Made by a program: the position numbers and the translations under genes. Shown here in pieces: positions 37,471 to 45,698 of a DNA stretch of 64,000 nt. Location: positions 310,001-374,000 of the forward strand of contig JAWKUB010000004.1 of assembly GCA_041398745.1 (NCBI GenBank), read 5' to 3'. The notes below the pieces were generated by a model that saw nothing but the letters and a program-made list of their open reading frames with translations, did not search any database and had not been told where the DNA came from. The first letter of the stretch is position 1. Each line of letters begins with the position of its first letter. Source of the stretch: JACKHO01 sp041398745 (GTDB lineage Bacteria; Planctomycetota; Planctomycetia; Planctomycetales; Planctomycetaceae).

Positions 37471-39490
37471 TGCACCGGCCTTCGGCGAGTTGCCTCAGTC
37501 GGACATGCTGCACATCGACCGACTCTGCGATCGACTCGAAGGAAACTGGCGGCGGGGAAATCAGATTACAGTCGAGGAGTTGCTCGACGGCATCAAAGAG
37601 GAAATCAAGCCACACGCCGTTCAGGAACTCATCCCTGTGGAAATTGCCTGTCGACTACAGGCCGAAGTGCCTGTTTCGTTATCGGAATTGATGCAGCGTT
37701 TCCCGGAAGTCCCCACACTCATTCTGGCTCAGGTACTGTCCGATGCAACAGCTGAATCGGCCAATGCAAGCAAACAGAAATCCGGTGAACCGCCACTTCC
37801 GCGCGACTGGGGACCGTTTCAATTGAAGAGCGTGCTGGGACGCGGCGGGATGGGCACGGTCTATCTGGCCAAACCACATGGCGGGGGGAAAAACGTCGCC
37901 ATCAAGCTGCTCCGCGCCGATGCCGCCAGTCAGACTGAGCTGCAACGACGTTTCGTTCGCGAAATGCAAACGGCCATCAAGCTGCAGCATCCCAACATTG
38001 TGCCAGCGCATCAGGCGGAAGAACATGAGGGACAGTTTGGTCTCGTCATGGACTTGGTCGACGGAGCGAACCTCGAACAAATCGTCGCTCTAAATGGCCC
38101 CCTGCCGGTTGACTCAGCACTCGATGTATTTCGCCAAGCGGCGGCGGGACTGCAGTTCGCGCATGAACAGGGCATTGTTCACCGCGACATCAAGCCAGCG
38201 AATCTGCTGCGGGACGAGCAGGGGACTGTCAAAATCCTGGACATGGGCCTCGCACGTTTCGTCGCACCGGATGAACACCTTTCCATGCTGACTCGAACGG
38301 GCATGATGATGGGCACGGCTTCCTACATGTCGCCCGAACAGGCACGCGATCCCAGAGAAGTTGACGAACGTTCTGACTGGTATAGTCTTGGTTGCACGCT
38401 GTTTTATCTGCTGACGGGCCGCGCTCCGTATCAGGGTGCCAATCCTATCCAGCTAGCCCTCGCACACAGCCAGGAACCGATTCCCTCGCTGCGGGCCAGT
38501 CGGCCAGACGTTCCTGAAGTCGTCGACAATCTACTTTCTCGCCTGCTGGCCAAGAATCCTGCTGATCGTCCTGCAACCCTTGAGGAGATCCTCGCCGTCC
38601 TGGATGGAAGCGCCGCAGCCGAATCACCGACAACTCCCGCAATAGCCGACCAGTTCGCGGCGCTCGACGTCGGCCCGTTGCCGTTCGAACAACGGCGCAA
38701 ACGTCAGCCGCGCCCCTTCCTCTGGAAACCGGTAATCATCGCCGGGGTGACGGTACTCGTCCTGTTAGTCGGTGTCGTTGCTTTCTTCCCAAGTGCTTCC
38801 GACGACATAGACGCCACCGAAATCGAGCAACAAACCAATCAGACGCCAGACGTCACACGACCATCAGCCCCGCAGTTCCCTGACCGCATTCTTGCATTCA
38901 ATGGTTTCAACAGTTTTGCCAGTGTGTCCGAAGTCGTCCCCGAAGCAGGGGAGGCGTATACAGTCGAAGTCCTGACGCGGCCGCAGACGTTTCAAACGTC
39001 CAACGTCGTGAGTTGGCTCGGGCCCGACTGGATGGCAGTCTTCCTCACCGCAGATGGGCATTGGGGCCTCGCCCGGCGACTCGGTGAGCAACAACAAATC
39101 TTCGTCTCCGATCAACCAGCCCTGCTTGACCGCTGGACCGTCCTGTCAGGTGTCTTCGGACATTCTGAAATGACCTTCTATGTCGATGGTATTCAGCAGT
39201 CGGGAAGCACGAGCAACTATCCACTGCAAGAAACAACCGGCGGCCTCTACCTCGGAGGTGTTGATCCAGTCCAAGTCCCGAATCGCTACTATTCTGGGGA
39301 AGTTCGCTCAGTAAGGATCAGCGCCACGGCACGACAGATTAGCCATGACAACGTCAGGTCGTTCGCAAGTGTTGATGAGAAGACACTCTTTCTGCTGAGC
39401 AACGGGCAGGTCAAACATCCCTCAGTTGAGTTGACGAGTCAGAACGTTGAATTCCTTGAGATCGACACGACCGCTCTGGCAGATCCATAA
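37454..39490 (+). CDS. Transmembrane Ser/Thr protein kinase with extracellular LamG-like domain
   Basis: The ATG at 37454 (or 37463) begins inside the sigma factor gene. Residues 1-~115 are a helical N-terminal region common in planctomycete kinases. The kinase domain (~118-390) has the Gly loop G129-RGGM-G134, the ATP-binding K151 in VAIK, the catalytic loop H243-R244-D245-IKPAN, DMG in place of DFG (D263), GTASYMSPEQ and DWYSLGCTLF. A single membrane helix (PVIIAGVTVLVLLVGVVAFF, ~426-445) is followed by a ~180-residue LamG/concanavalin-like sensor domain (RILAFNGFNSFASVSEVVP, LLDRWTVLSGVFGHSEMTFYV, GGLYLGGVDP). It probably relays an outside carbohydrate- or matrix-type signal to cytoplasmic targets, with the coupled sigma factor as likely partner. 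Confidence 0.93.
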   Translation: MNLMSDAPAFGELPQSDMLHIDRLCDRLEGNWRRGNQITVEELLDGIKEEIKPHAVQELIPVEIACRLQAEVPVSLSELMQRFPEVPTLILAQVLSDATAESANASKQKSGEPPLPRDWGPFQLKSVLGRGGMGTVYLAKPHGGGKNVAIKLLRADAASQTELQRRFVREMQTAIKLQHPNIVPAHQAEEHEGQFGLVMDLVDGANLEQIVALNGPLPVDSALDVFRQAAAGLQFAHEQGIVHRDIKPANLLRDEQGTVKILDMGLARFVAPDEHLSMLTRTGMMMGTASYMSPEQARDPREVDERSDWYSLGCTLFYLLTGRAPYQGANPIQLALAHSQEPIPSLRASRPDVPEVVDNLLSRLLAKNPADRPATLEEILAVLDGSAAAESPTTPAIADQFAALDVGPLPFEQRRKRQPRPFLWKPVIIAGVTVLVLLVGVVAFFPSASDDIDATEIEQQTNQTPDVTRPSAPQFPDRILAFNGFNSFASVSEVVPEAGEAYTVEVLTRPQTFQTSNVVSWLGPDWMAVFLTADGHWGLARRLGEQQQIFVSDQPALLDRWTVLSGVFGHSEMTFYVDGIQQSGSTSNYPLQETTGGLYLGGVDPVQVPNRYYSGEVRSVRISATARQISHDNVRSFASVDEKTLFLLSNGQVKHPSVELTSQNVEFLEIDTTALADP

Positions 39491-39524
39491 TCATTGAGAA
39501 CCGACTTTGGCCAGTCAGTGTCAC

Positions 39525-39842
39525 ATGGCATGTCTCATGCAAAACAATTTCACAAGAAGCAAACGCCCCGCCGCCTGCGAACTGTGCGACCGTGCAGTGT
39601 CGCTGACATTTCATCATCTCATTCCGCGGCGCGTGCATAAGCGCGGCAAGTTTCTGCGGCAGTACACCAAAGAAATCATGCGGAGTACGGGCCTCTACAT
39701 TTGCCGCCTATGCCATTCCGGGATTCATGACATCATTCCCGACGAAAGGGAGCTAGCGGAATCGTACCACACCAAGGAACTGCTACTCGCGCACGAAGGG
39801 ATTGCCCGCCATGTGGCGTGGGTGTCGAAACAGAAGGGGTGA
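39525..39842 (+). CDS. Small HNH-type zinc-binding protein (YisB-like)
   Basis: The ~105-residue protein has an HNH-like pattern: CELCDRAVSLTFHHLIPRRV, then YICRLCHSGIHDIIPDERELA, giving two CxxC pairs for zinc and His residues at HH and CHSGIH. The closing LLAHEGIARHVAWVSKQKG is also conserved in the family. HNH folds usually cleave nucleic acid, but small stand-alone members have no assigned role. Three in-frame ATGs (39525, 39537) or a TTG could start it; no clear ribosome site decides. It stands alone between the kinase and gamma-glutamyltransferase genes. Confidence 0.8.
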   Translation: MACLMQNNFTRSKRPAACELCDRAVSLTFHHLIPRRVHKRGKFLRQYTKEIMRSTGLYICRLCHSGIHDIIPDERELAESYHTKELLLAHEGIARHVAWVSKQKG

Positions 39843-39959
39843 CGGTCGCTCAACGTGGGAACGGCAAACACAAAAAGGCACATCCGTTATGCGGGCAACG
39901 TCGAGTCTGATATGTTCAGACAAAGCAGGCTCTTTGACGTCAATTACACAGGTGCACCT

Positions 39960-41636
39960 ATGATGGCCCGAGTCGCATTTCTTATTGGCTTGTTCGTCAA
40001 CACCTGCGTGGTCGCCGGTGCCCCCGAGACATTTCCGCACGCGGTCGTTGTTTCACAAAGTGAAATCGCGTCACAAGTCGGGGCAGATGTTCTCCACGAT
40101 GGAGGAAACGCCGTCGACGCGGCTGTAGCCACGGCTTTTGCTTTAGCTGTTACTCATCCGGCTGCGGGTAATATTGGTGGCGGTGGTTTCCTGGTTTATC
40201 GCTCAGGGCAGGGGGAAGTCGCAACGTACGATTTTCGTGAACGTGCGCCGCTCGCAGCCAGTGAATCCATGTGGCTCGACGAAAACGGGAACTACGATTC
40301 CAAACGACATCACTCCAGTTGGCTGTCAGTTGGCGTTCCAGGATCGGTTGCCGGTTTGCATCTGGCCTGGTCCGAACAGGGGCGACTTCCATGGCGACGT
40401 CTCGTCGAACCGGCAATTCAACTGGCTGAAGAAGGTTTTGTCGTATCTCCCGGACTTGCGGAATCGCTCAAGGATTCCCGCAGCCGCTTTCAAATTTCGC
40501 CCGCTGCACTGTCTCAATTCACCAACAACGGAACACCTTATGGGCCGGGAGAAATCCTTATCCAGAAAGATCTCGCTGCGACCCTGAAGCGAATTGCCGA
40601 GCACGGCCCGGCGGGATTCTACGAAGGGAAAACTGCAGAATTGCTCGTCGCAGGAATGCAGTCCAACGGCGGAATTGTGACGCATGAAGATTTACGAGCT
40701 TACAAGGCCATCCGCCGCGAACCGATTCGCGGGACCTACCGCGGCTACGAAATCATTTCTATGCCGCCTCCCAGTTCCGGCGGCATTACGCTCGTGCAAA
40801 TGCTGAATATCCTAGATGGATTTCCCATTCGGGAAACTGGTCACGGCTCGGCTGCAACACTCCACGTCATGACCGAGTCGATGCGTCGAGCCTACCTCAA
40901 CCGCGCCCGGTATCTGGGTGATCCTGATTTCAATCCCAACATGCCCGTAGCTCGGCTGATCTCGAAAGAGTTTGCGGACAGCTTACGCGAGACCATCAAA
41001 CTCGATGCTGCCACGCCTTCGGCCCTTGAAGGCATTAGCCTGCAGCATGAGAGCAATGAAACCACTCATCTCTCTGTCGTCGACAAAGACTTGAACGCCG
41101 TCTCACTGACGACAACGCTTGAATACAGTTACGGATCGGGAATTATCGCCGAAGGAACAGGATTCCTGCTGAATAATGAAATGGGCGACTTCAATCCTGT
41201 CCCTGGAAAGACAACAGAGCAGGGGCTGATTGGCACGTCCCCCAATCTCACCCAACCGGGAAAACGAATGCTCTCCAGCATGTCCCCGACCATTGTAGCG
41301 CGCGACGGCAAACTCGTGCTCGTCACCGGCAGCCCCGGCGGGCGAACCATTATCAACACAGTGCTGCAAACCATTCTCAACGTTATTGACCATGACATGA
41401 ATGCTCAGGACGCCGTCGACTTTGGCCGAATTCATCATCAGTGGATGCCCGACGAACTCCGCTATGAACAGTTCCAGTTCTCACCCGACACGTTGGATCT
41501 GCTCAAGCTCAAAGGCCACAACCTCAAGCAAACAACTTACCAGGGTTCGGCTCACATCATTAAAGTGAAACCGGACGGACAACTTGAGGCTGGTGTCGAC
41601 CATCGCCGGCCGGATGCTGGCGCCGCTGGGAATTGA
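39960..41636 (+). CDS. ggt: Gamma-glutamyltransferase
   Basis: The tandem ATGs at 39960/39963 precede a signal peptide (VAFLIGLFVNTCVVAGAPE). The protein then shows the family in order: AVVVSQSEIASQVGADVLHDGGNAVDAAVA, NIGGGGFLVYRSG, VGVPGSVAGLHLAW, ISMPPPSSGGITLVQML and the processing/nucleophile site T368-T369-H-L-S-V-V-D (first Thr is the nucleophile exposed by self-cleavage). SMSPTIV and SPGGRTIINTVLQ follow. It hydrolyses or transfers the gamma-glutamyl group of glutathione and related peptides in the periplasm. The 559-residue length is normal. The gene stands alone; a 216-bp gap to the DUF4349 gene has no feature I recognise. Confidence 0.95.
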   Translation: MMARVAFLIGLFVNTCVVAGAPETFPHAVVVSQSEIASQVGADVLHDGGNAVDAAVATAFALAVTHPAAGNIGGGGFLVYRSGQGEVATYDFRERAPLAASESMWLDENGNYDSKRHHSSWLSVGVPGSVAGLHLAWSEQGRLPWRRLVEPAIQLAEEGFVVSPGLAESLKDSRSRFQISPAALSQFTNNGTPYGPGEILIQKDLAATLKRIAEHGPAGFYEGKTAELLVAGMQSNGGIVTHEDLRAYKAIRREPIRGTYRGYEIISMPPPSSGGITLVQMLNILDGFPIRETGHGSAATLHVMTESMRRAYLNRARYLGDPDFNPNMPVARLISKEFADSLRETIKLDAATPSALEGISLQHESNETTHLSVVDKDLNAVSLTTTLEYSYGSGIIAEGTGFLLNNEMGDFNPVPGKTTEQGLIGTSPNLTQPGKRMLSSMSPTIVARDGKLVLVTGSPGGRTIINTVLQTILNVIDHDMNAQDAVDFGRIHHQWMPDELRYEQFQFSPDTLDLLKLKGHNLKQTTYQGSAHIIKVKPDGQLEAGVDHRRPDAGAAGN

Positions 41637-41852
41637 CCATTCAAGTTCCGAGTCGTCTGCCCGTAATCTTGTTGACTTTTCGCTGTGCTCCAAGCGCGTC
41701 AAACGGCGTATTGCCAATCGCTCTGTCCTACCGAATCCACGACCGCACTCGACGAAAAATTCCCCGCCGTCTGACAAATCGGGAATAATCGATTTGTCAC
41801 AGCCCTCTGTCTAAATGAAGGTTTTTGTCCGGTTTCGACGAGAGGTGGAGTC

Positions 41853-42674
41853 ATGAAGTTGCGGGGACTTTTGTTGTCGACGGTAGCAATCACAGTTGCT
41901 TTTGCTTTGTTGCAAGGGTGCGGAGGCGCACAGGTCCCCAATGAAGCCGTCCCCGCCACGGTGAGTTCGCCGCAGGAGTCGGACAACGGGCGGAAAGTTA
42001 TTTACTCCGCTGACCTCACCATTTACGTCGATGACTTCTCGTCAGTCCCGGAGCAAATTGTCGAGCTGGCCGAACAGCACAAGGCATTTGTCGCCGATTC
42101 CAGCCAGGATGGATATCAGGGACGGTCGCCGTCTGGCCAATGGAAGTTGAGGGTTCCGTCCGAGGAGTACCGCAGCCTGCTGCAAGATTGCGGCCAACTT
42201 GGAGATGTCGTCTCGCAGCATGAGACAACCCAGGAAGTCACCGAAGAGTACTACGACCTCACCGCGCGGCTGGCGACAAAGCGGGAAGAAGAGCAGCGAT
42301 TGCTGGAACACTTAAAGGTGGACACCAAGGAACTGGCGGACATTCTGGCCGTCGAAGCAGAGCTGACGCGCGTACGCACCGAAATCGAGCAACTCGAAGG
42401 GCGTCAGCGATTCTTGGACAACGAAGTTGCCCTCTCCACGGTCTGGCTGCGTGTCGAAGAAGTTCGCAACTACCGTCCCCGACAACAGGCCACCAGTTTC
42501 GGCGAACGCACATCACTCGCCTGGAGCCAGTCTCTACAACTCCTCGGCGACTTCTTTCAAGTGCTGGCGATTGCCCTCGTCGCTCTCATCCCCTGGCTGG
42601 CGATGCTGGCCATCCCTGTGGGACTGGTGATTTATCTGGCGCGCCGATTCGGACAACGCAAGCCGCGGTCATGA
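41853..42674 (+). CDS. DUF4349-containing lipoprotein
   Basis: Lipoprotein signal MKLRGLLLST-VAITVAFALLQGC with the lipid-linked Cys at 23. The DUF4349 domain (~48-215) begins GRKVIYSADLTIYVDDFSSV, continues with GQWKLRVPSEEYRSLLQDC and VTEEYYDLTARLATKREEEQ, has a central coiled-coil (ELTRVRTEIEQLEGRQRFLD), and ends with strand ALSTVWLRVEE. A C-terminal membrane region follows (FQVLAIALVALIPWLAMLAI and following). DUF4349 proteins are found in many bacteria; the function is not known. The arrangement (lipidated end, coiled-coil, membrane end) suggests an envelope scaffold. The start has GGAG upstream (gaggtggagtcATG). Confidence 0.87.
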   Translation: MKLRGLLLSTVAITVAFALLQGCGGAQVPNEAVPATVSSPQESDNGRKVIYSADLTIYVDDFSSVPEQIVELAEQHKAFVADSSQDGYQGRSPSGQWKLRVPSEEYRSLLQDCGQLGDVVSQHETTQEVTEEYYDLTARLATKREEEQRLLEHLKVDTKELADILAVEAELTRVRTEIEQLEGRQRFLDNEVALSTVWLRVEEVRNYRPRQQATSFGERTSLAWSQSLQLLGDFFQVLAIALVALIPWLAMLAIPVGLVIYLARRFGQRKPRS

Positions 42675-42707
42675 CAACTTGCTCACATGAGACACAACGC
42701 AAGCGGA

Positions 42708-44555
42708 CTACAGACGGTATTTTTCGATGAGGTGCTTTAACTCAGCGGGATTGCCAAACATGCGTCCCTGCTCTGTCCAGAAGAAACGTTGATTGGTGCC
42801 AGAGTCCTCGACGAGGCAATCTAGAAGTTGGTCGAGATGCTCCGAGTCGATGAAGTCGCTCGTCGTGACAAGTTTCGCTGAATACAGTTTGCCATTACAA
42901 ATGACATGGAAGTCTCGCGGTACTGGCGCCTGGTCATCTGTCGGCTCGAAAAACGTTTCCAGAATTACTTCCGGCTGAACGTCACCACGTGTCATTTCGC
43001 ACAGACCCAGCAGATTGCCAACGTGGTCAAAACCGCCCGTTCCGGTTTCGCCCTCGAATGAGTCAATCATTTTATTGACGTAGAGAAGATCAGCGAGATC
43101 TGCGCCGGGCGGCATGACTTCCACATATGCATCGTATACGTCCGCAGAAATGAGCCCGCTCTGGATGACGTCCTCACGTGCCGACTGGAGCGTGTAGCCA
43201 TGGTATTTCCAAACAGCCTGATGCATGTTCCAGGAAGGCAATTCTTGTAGCACCTTGTGAGCACGGATTTTCGCACCACGGTCTCTTGTCGCAAGCAGCG
43301 CTGAGAACAATTCCGGCCCCTCGCTAACTGCTTCATAATTATGCGACCACTTCATCAATTCATTGACCAAAGCTGGATCGGGTGCAGACTCGCACGCCGT
43401 CATCACACAGCGTACACAGTCATAATTCTTGCTCCTCGACCGAATATCGTCGCAGAGCAAGTCAATTCCTTCTGGTCGATTAAGCTTCAGCAGTATGAGA
43501 ATCTGCAGTTCGCGACATGGCTGCCTTAATTCAGGAGCGCCTTGAGTGATTTCTAGGTCTTCCATCTCGGGAAGCTCGGCGACGTGATGTTGAAGGCGAA
43601 ATCGCCAAGTGTGGCGGTCTGGGTGGTATGCCTTCACATTAGGAGTGCCCTGGTTCCCCCAAAGGCCCCAAAGCCTGTTTCTCGCTCTCCGTCTAATTGC
43701 CTTGTCCGGATGTTTCGTGAAGGAAAGCAACATAGCCCAGGCATCGGGGAGTTTTCCCAAGACATGGGCGGATTCGGGCTTCCGTGGTCCCATTGCGATG
43801 TGTTCCTCTACCCGGGCCAAATCGTCAGTGTTTTGCAATTCGACGTAGCTCAGTGCATTCGCCAATGACCCTGAGGACTCAGGCGGCGCCGTCCGCCAGC
43901 GTTCGAGTGCTGCAATCTCCCAGCCGCTGAACTGCAGCCACTGGCACACTCTCGCTGCATTCCCGGCCGTTTCAGGAGAACTCGTCTCAATTGCGTCGAT
44001 GAGTGCGTCTCGTAATGGAGCAGGATCTTCGTGGATAGCGGCAAGCAATCGATACGCATCGTAAGGGCTAAGAAAGTGCTCGGTGACGTGATGCAGTACA
44101 TCATGGGCATTGTCTGTATTCGGAGCCTCGATGACGTACTCAACAGCTTCCGGCTTCCCTTGCTTGAAGTCGAATGCGATATTCCTTGTAGCTCTTTCCG
44201 GTGGCAATTCGGCAATCCGCTGTGACCAACTGACTTCCTGCTCATTCTGCCGCCAGGCTCGTTCGTAAAATCGCCCATTTTCGGTGGTTGTGCCGCCCCG
44301 GCTTCCCTCGTCGGACAGCACACGTCGCACATCGACTCGTACGCGGTCCAATTCTTCCGGTGAGGTACTAACCGTAAGCCAACTTCCCGTCATGACGCGT
44401 CTCCGGGTGTGTTGGAATAAACGGTTGACCGGTCCAGAAACCAAATACAACAACACAGCCCCCACAAGTAACCACGTGATGTCTTTGGGTCGGCGGTGTG
44501 CCGCATCTGCCTGTTCAGCACTACTGGACAGTGACGGCACGCGGGGGTCTTCCAA
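42708..44555 (-). CDS. Hypothetical membrane-anchored protein
   Basis: No family recognised. The frame opens between a stop and a TTG at 44555; a GTG at 44540 is another possible start, so the N-terminus is uncertain. One membrane helix near residue 30 (ITWLLVGAVLLYLVSGPVN) is followed by ~560 residues that look helical and soluble, including stretches resembling HEAT/ARM helices (LLSFTKHPDKAIRRRARNRLW, LQILILLKLNRPEGIDLLCD). It has no catalytic motif that I can see. It would be anchored in the inner membrane with a large scaffold domain. The yebC gene lies 75 nt beyond its start on the same strand. Confidence 0.7.
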   Translation of the reverse strand: MEDPRVPSLSSSAEQADAAHRRPKDITWLLVGAVLLYLVSGPVNRLFQHTRRRVMTGSWLTVSTSPEELDRVRVDVRRVLSDEGSRGGTTTENGRFYERAWRQNEQEVSWSQRIAELPPERATRNIAFDFKQGKPEAVEYVIEAPNTDNAHDVLHHVTEHFLSPYDAYRLLAAIHEDPAPLRDALIDAIETSSPETAGNAARVCQWLQFSGWEIAALERWRTAPPESSGSLANALSYVELQNTDDLARVEEHIAMGPRKPESAHVLGKLPDAWAMLLSFTKHPDKAIRRRARNRLWGLWGNQGTPNVKAYHPDRHTWRFRLQHHVAELPEMEDLEITQGAPELRQPCRELQILILLKLNRPEGIDLLCDDIRSRSKNYDCVRCVMTACESAPDPALVNELMKWSHNYEAVSEGPELFSALLATRDRGAKIRAHKVLQELPSWNMHQAVWKYHGYTLQSAREDVIQSGLISADVYDAYVEVMPPGADLADLLYVNKMIDSFEGETGTGGFDHVGNLLGLCEMTRGDVQPEVILETFFEPTDDQAPVPRDFHVICNGKLYSAKLVTTSDFIDSEHLDQLLDCLVEDSGTNQRFFWTEQGRMFGNPAELKHLIEKYRL

Positions 44556-44629
44556 CAGACGAATGTCGCTAACAGACAGTCGCTCTTAGTAACGCACACA
44601 TGAACTCGCTTTCCGTGGATCGACAACCA

Positions 44630-45373
44630 CTACGCGTCCTCTGCCTCGTCGCTGACGGGCAATTCGGCGTTGTGGTAGATTTCCTGGACGTCATCGCACT
44701 CGTTGAGCATGTCGATGAACTTTTCGAACATCGGGAGGTCGTCTGGTCCGACCTCTTTCTTGTGTTGTGGCAGGAACGAGATTTCCTGGACTTCGAGTTC
44801 TGCTTCCGGGAAAGCTTCGGCAATCGCAGATTTCGCTTTGAAAAACTCAGCAGGGGGCGTGAAGACGGTGACCATTCCGTTCTTGGAGTTGATGTCGTCG
44901 ACTTCAACTTCTGCCATCAGCAAGGCTTCCAGGACTTCTTCTTCGTCGTCGGCCTTGAACGACAGAATGGCGAGTTGGTCGAACCACAGCGTGGCCGATC
45001 CACTTGTCCCGAGCTTCGAACCGGTTTTCGTGAAACAGTTACGCACTTCAGCAATGGTGCGCGTGTTGTTGTCGGTCAGACAATCCACAATGACCATGCA
45101 GCCGCCGGGGCCGACGCCCTCATACCGGGCCGGGCTGTAGTCCTCGCCACCCACACCGCTGGCCTTTTGAATGGCCTTTTCAATGACGTGGGCCGGCACC
45201 TGATCTTTCTTGGCTTTTTCGATCAGGCTGCGCAAGCTCGGATTCCCCTCAGGGTCGGGGACGCCATTCTTGGCGGCAGCATAAAGCTGCTTACCGTACT
45301 TGGAGTACAACTTGGACTTCTGAGCCGCCGTCTTAAAAATCGCATGCTTGCGATTCTCAAAATCTCTTCCCAT
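44630..45373 (-). CDS. yebC: YebC/PmpR-family protein
   Basis: Family landmarks are clear: MGRDFENRKHAIFKTAAQKS and KLYSKYGKQLYAAAKNG at the start, NPSLRSLIEKAKKDQVPAHV and EKAIQKASG in the first domain, then RYEGVGPGGCMVIVDCLTDN and the conserved NNTRTIAEVRNCFTKTG. The 247-residue length is usual. YebC proteins have been described as DNA-binding regulators and more recently as ribosome factors that ease translation of difficult motifs such as proline runs. The acidic tail (LPVSDEAEDA) is normal. It stands alone, 325 nt from the next gene. Confidence 0.95.
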   Translation of the reverse strand: MGRDFENRKHAIFKTAAQKSKLYSKYGKQLYAAAKNGVPDPEGNPSLRSLIEKAKKDQVPAHVIEKAIQKASGVGGEDYSPARYEGVGPGGCMVIVDCLTDNNTRTIAEVRNCFTKTGSKLGTSGSATLWFDQLAILSFKADDEEEVLEALLMAEVEVDDINSKNGMVTVFTPPAEFFKAKSAIAEAFPEAELEVQEISFLPQHKKEVGPDDLPMFEKFIDMLNECDDVQEIYHNAELPVSDEAEDA

Positions 45374-45698
45374 TGGAATTCAGTTCTGTTCTCAAAAAAC
45401 TTGCCGCAAATTCTCGCCCGACTGGAATTTGCATTCTCGCAGTGATGTCAATTCGTTCCACGGTCTGACCGAAAATCGAAATACCGACGCGGCGATTCTT
45501 ATCGGCCCCCGAACATTTGCCAAACGTTCGGCACTGCCAAATCAAACACGTCATTCACGTAGCATATCATCCACCAGGAACTTCCGCTAACCGAAGGTTT
45601 ATGGACACTGAACAGCAATTGAGCAGTTGGTTACGGAAGACGAAGTTCAAACCGTCCATGATAGGGCGTTAACGAATTCGGCCTGGGACCGAGCGATA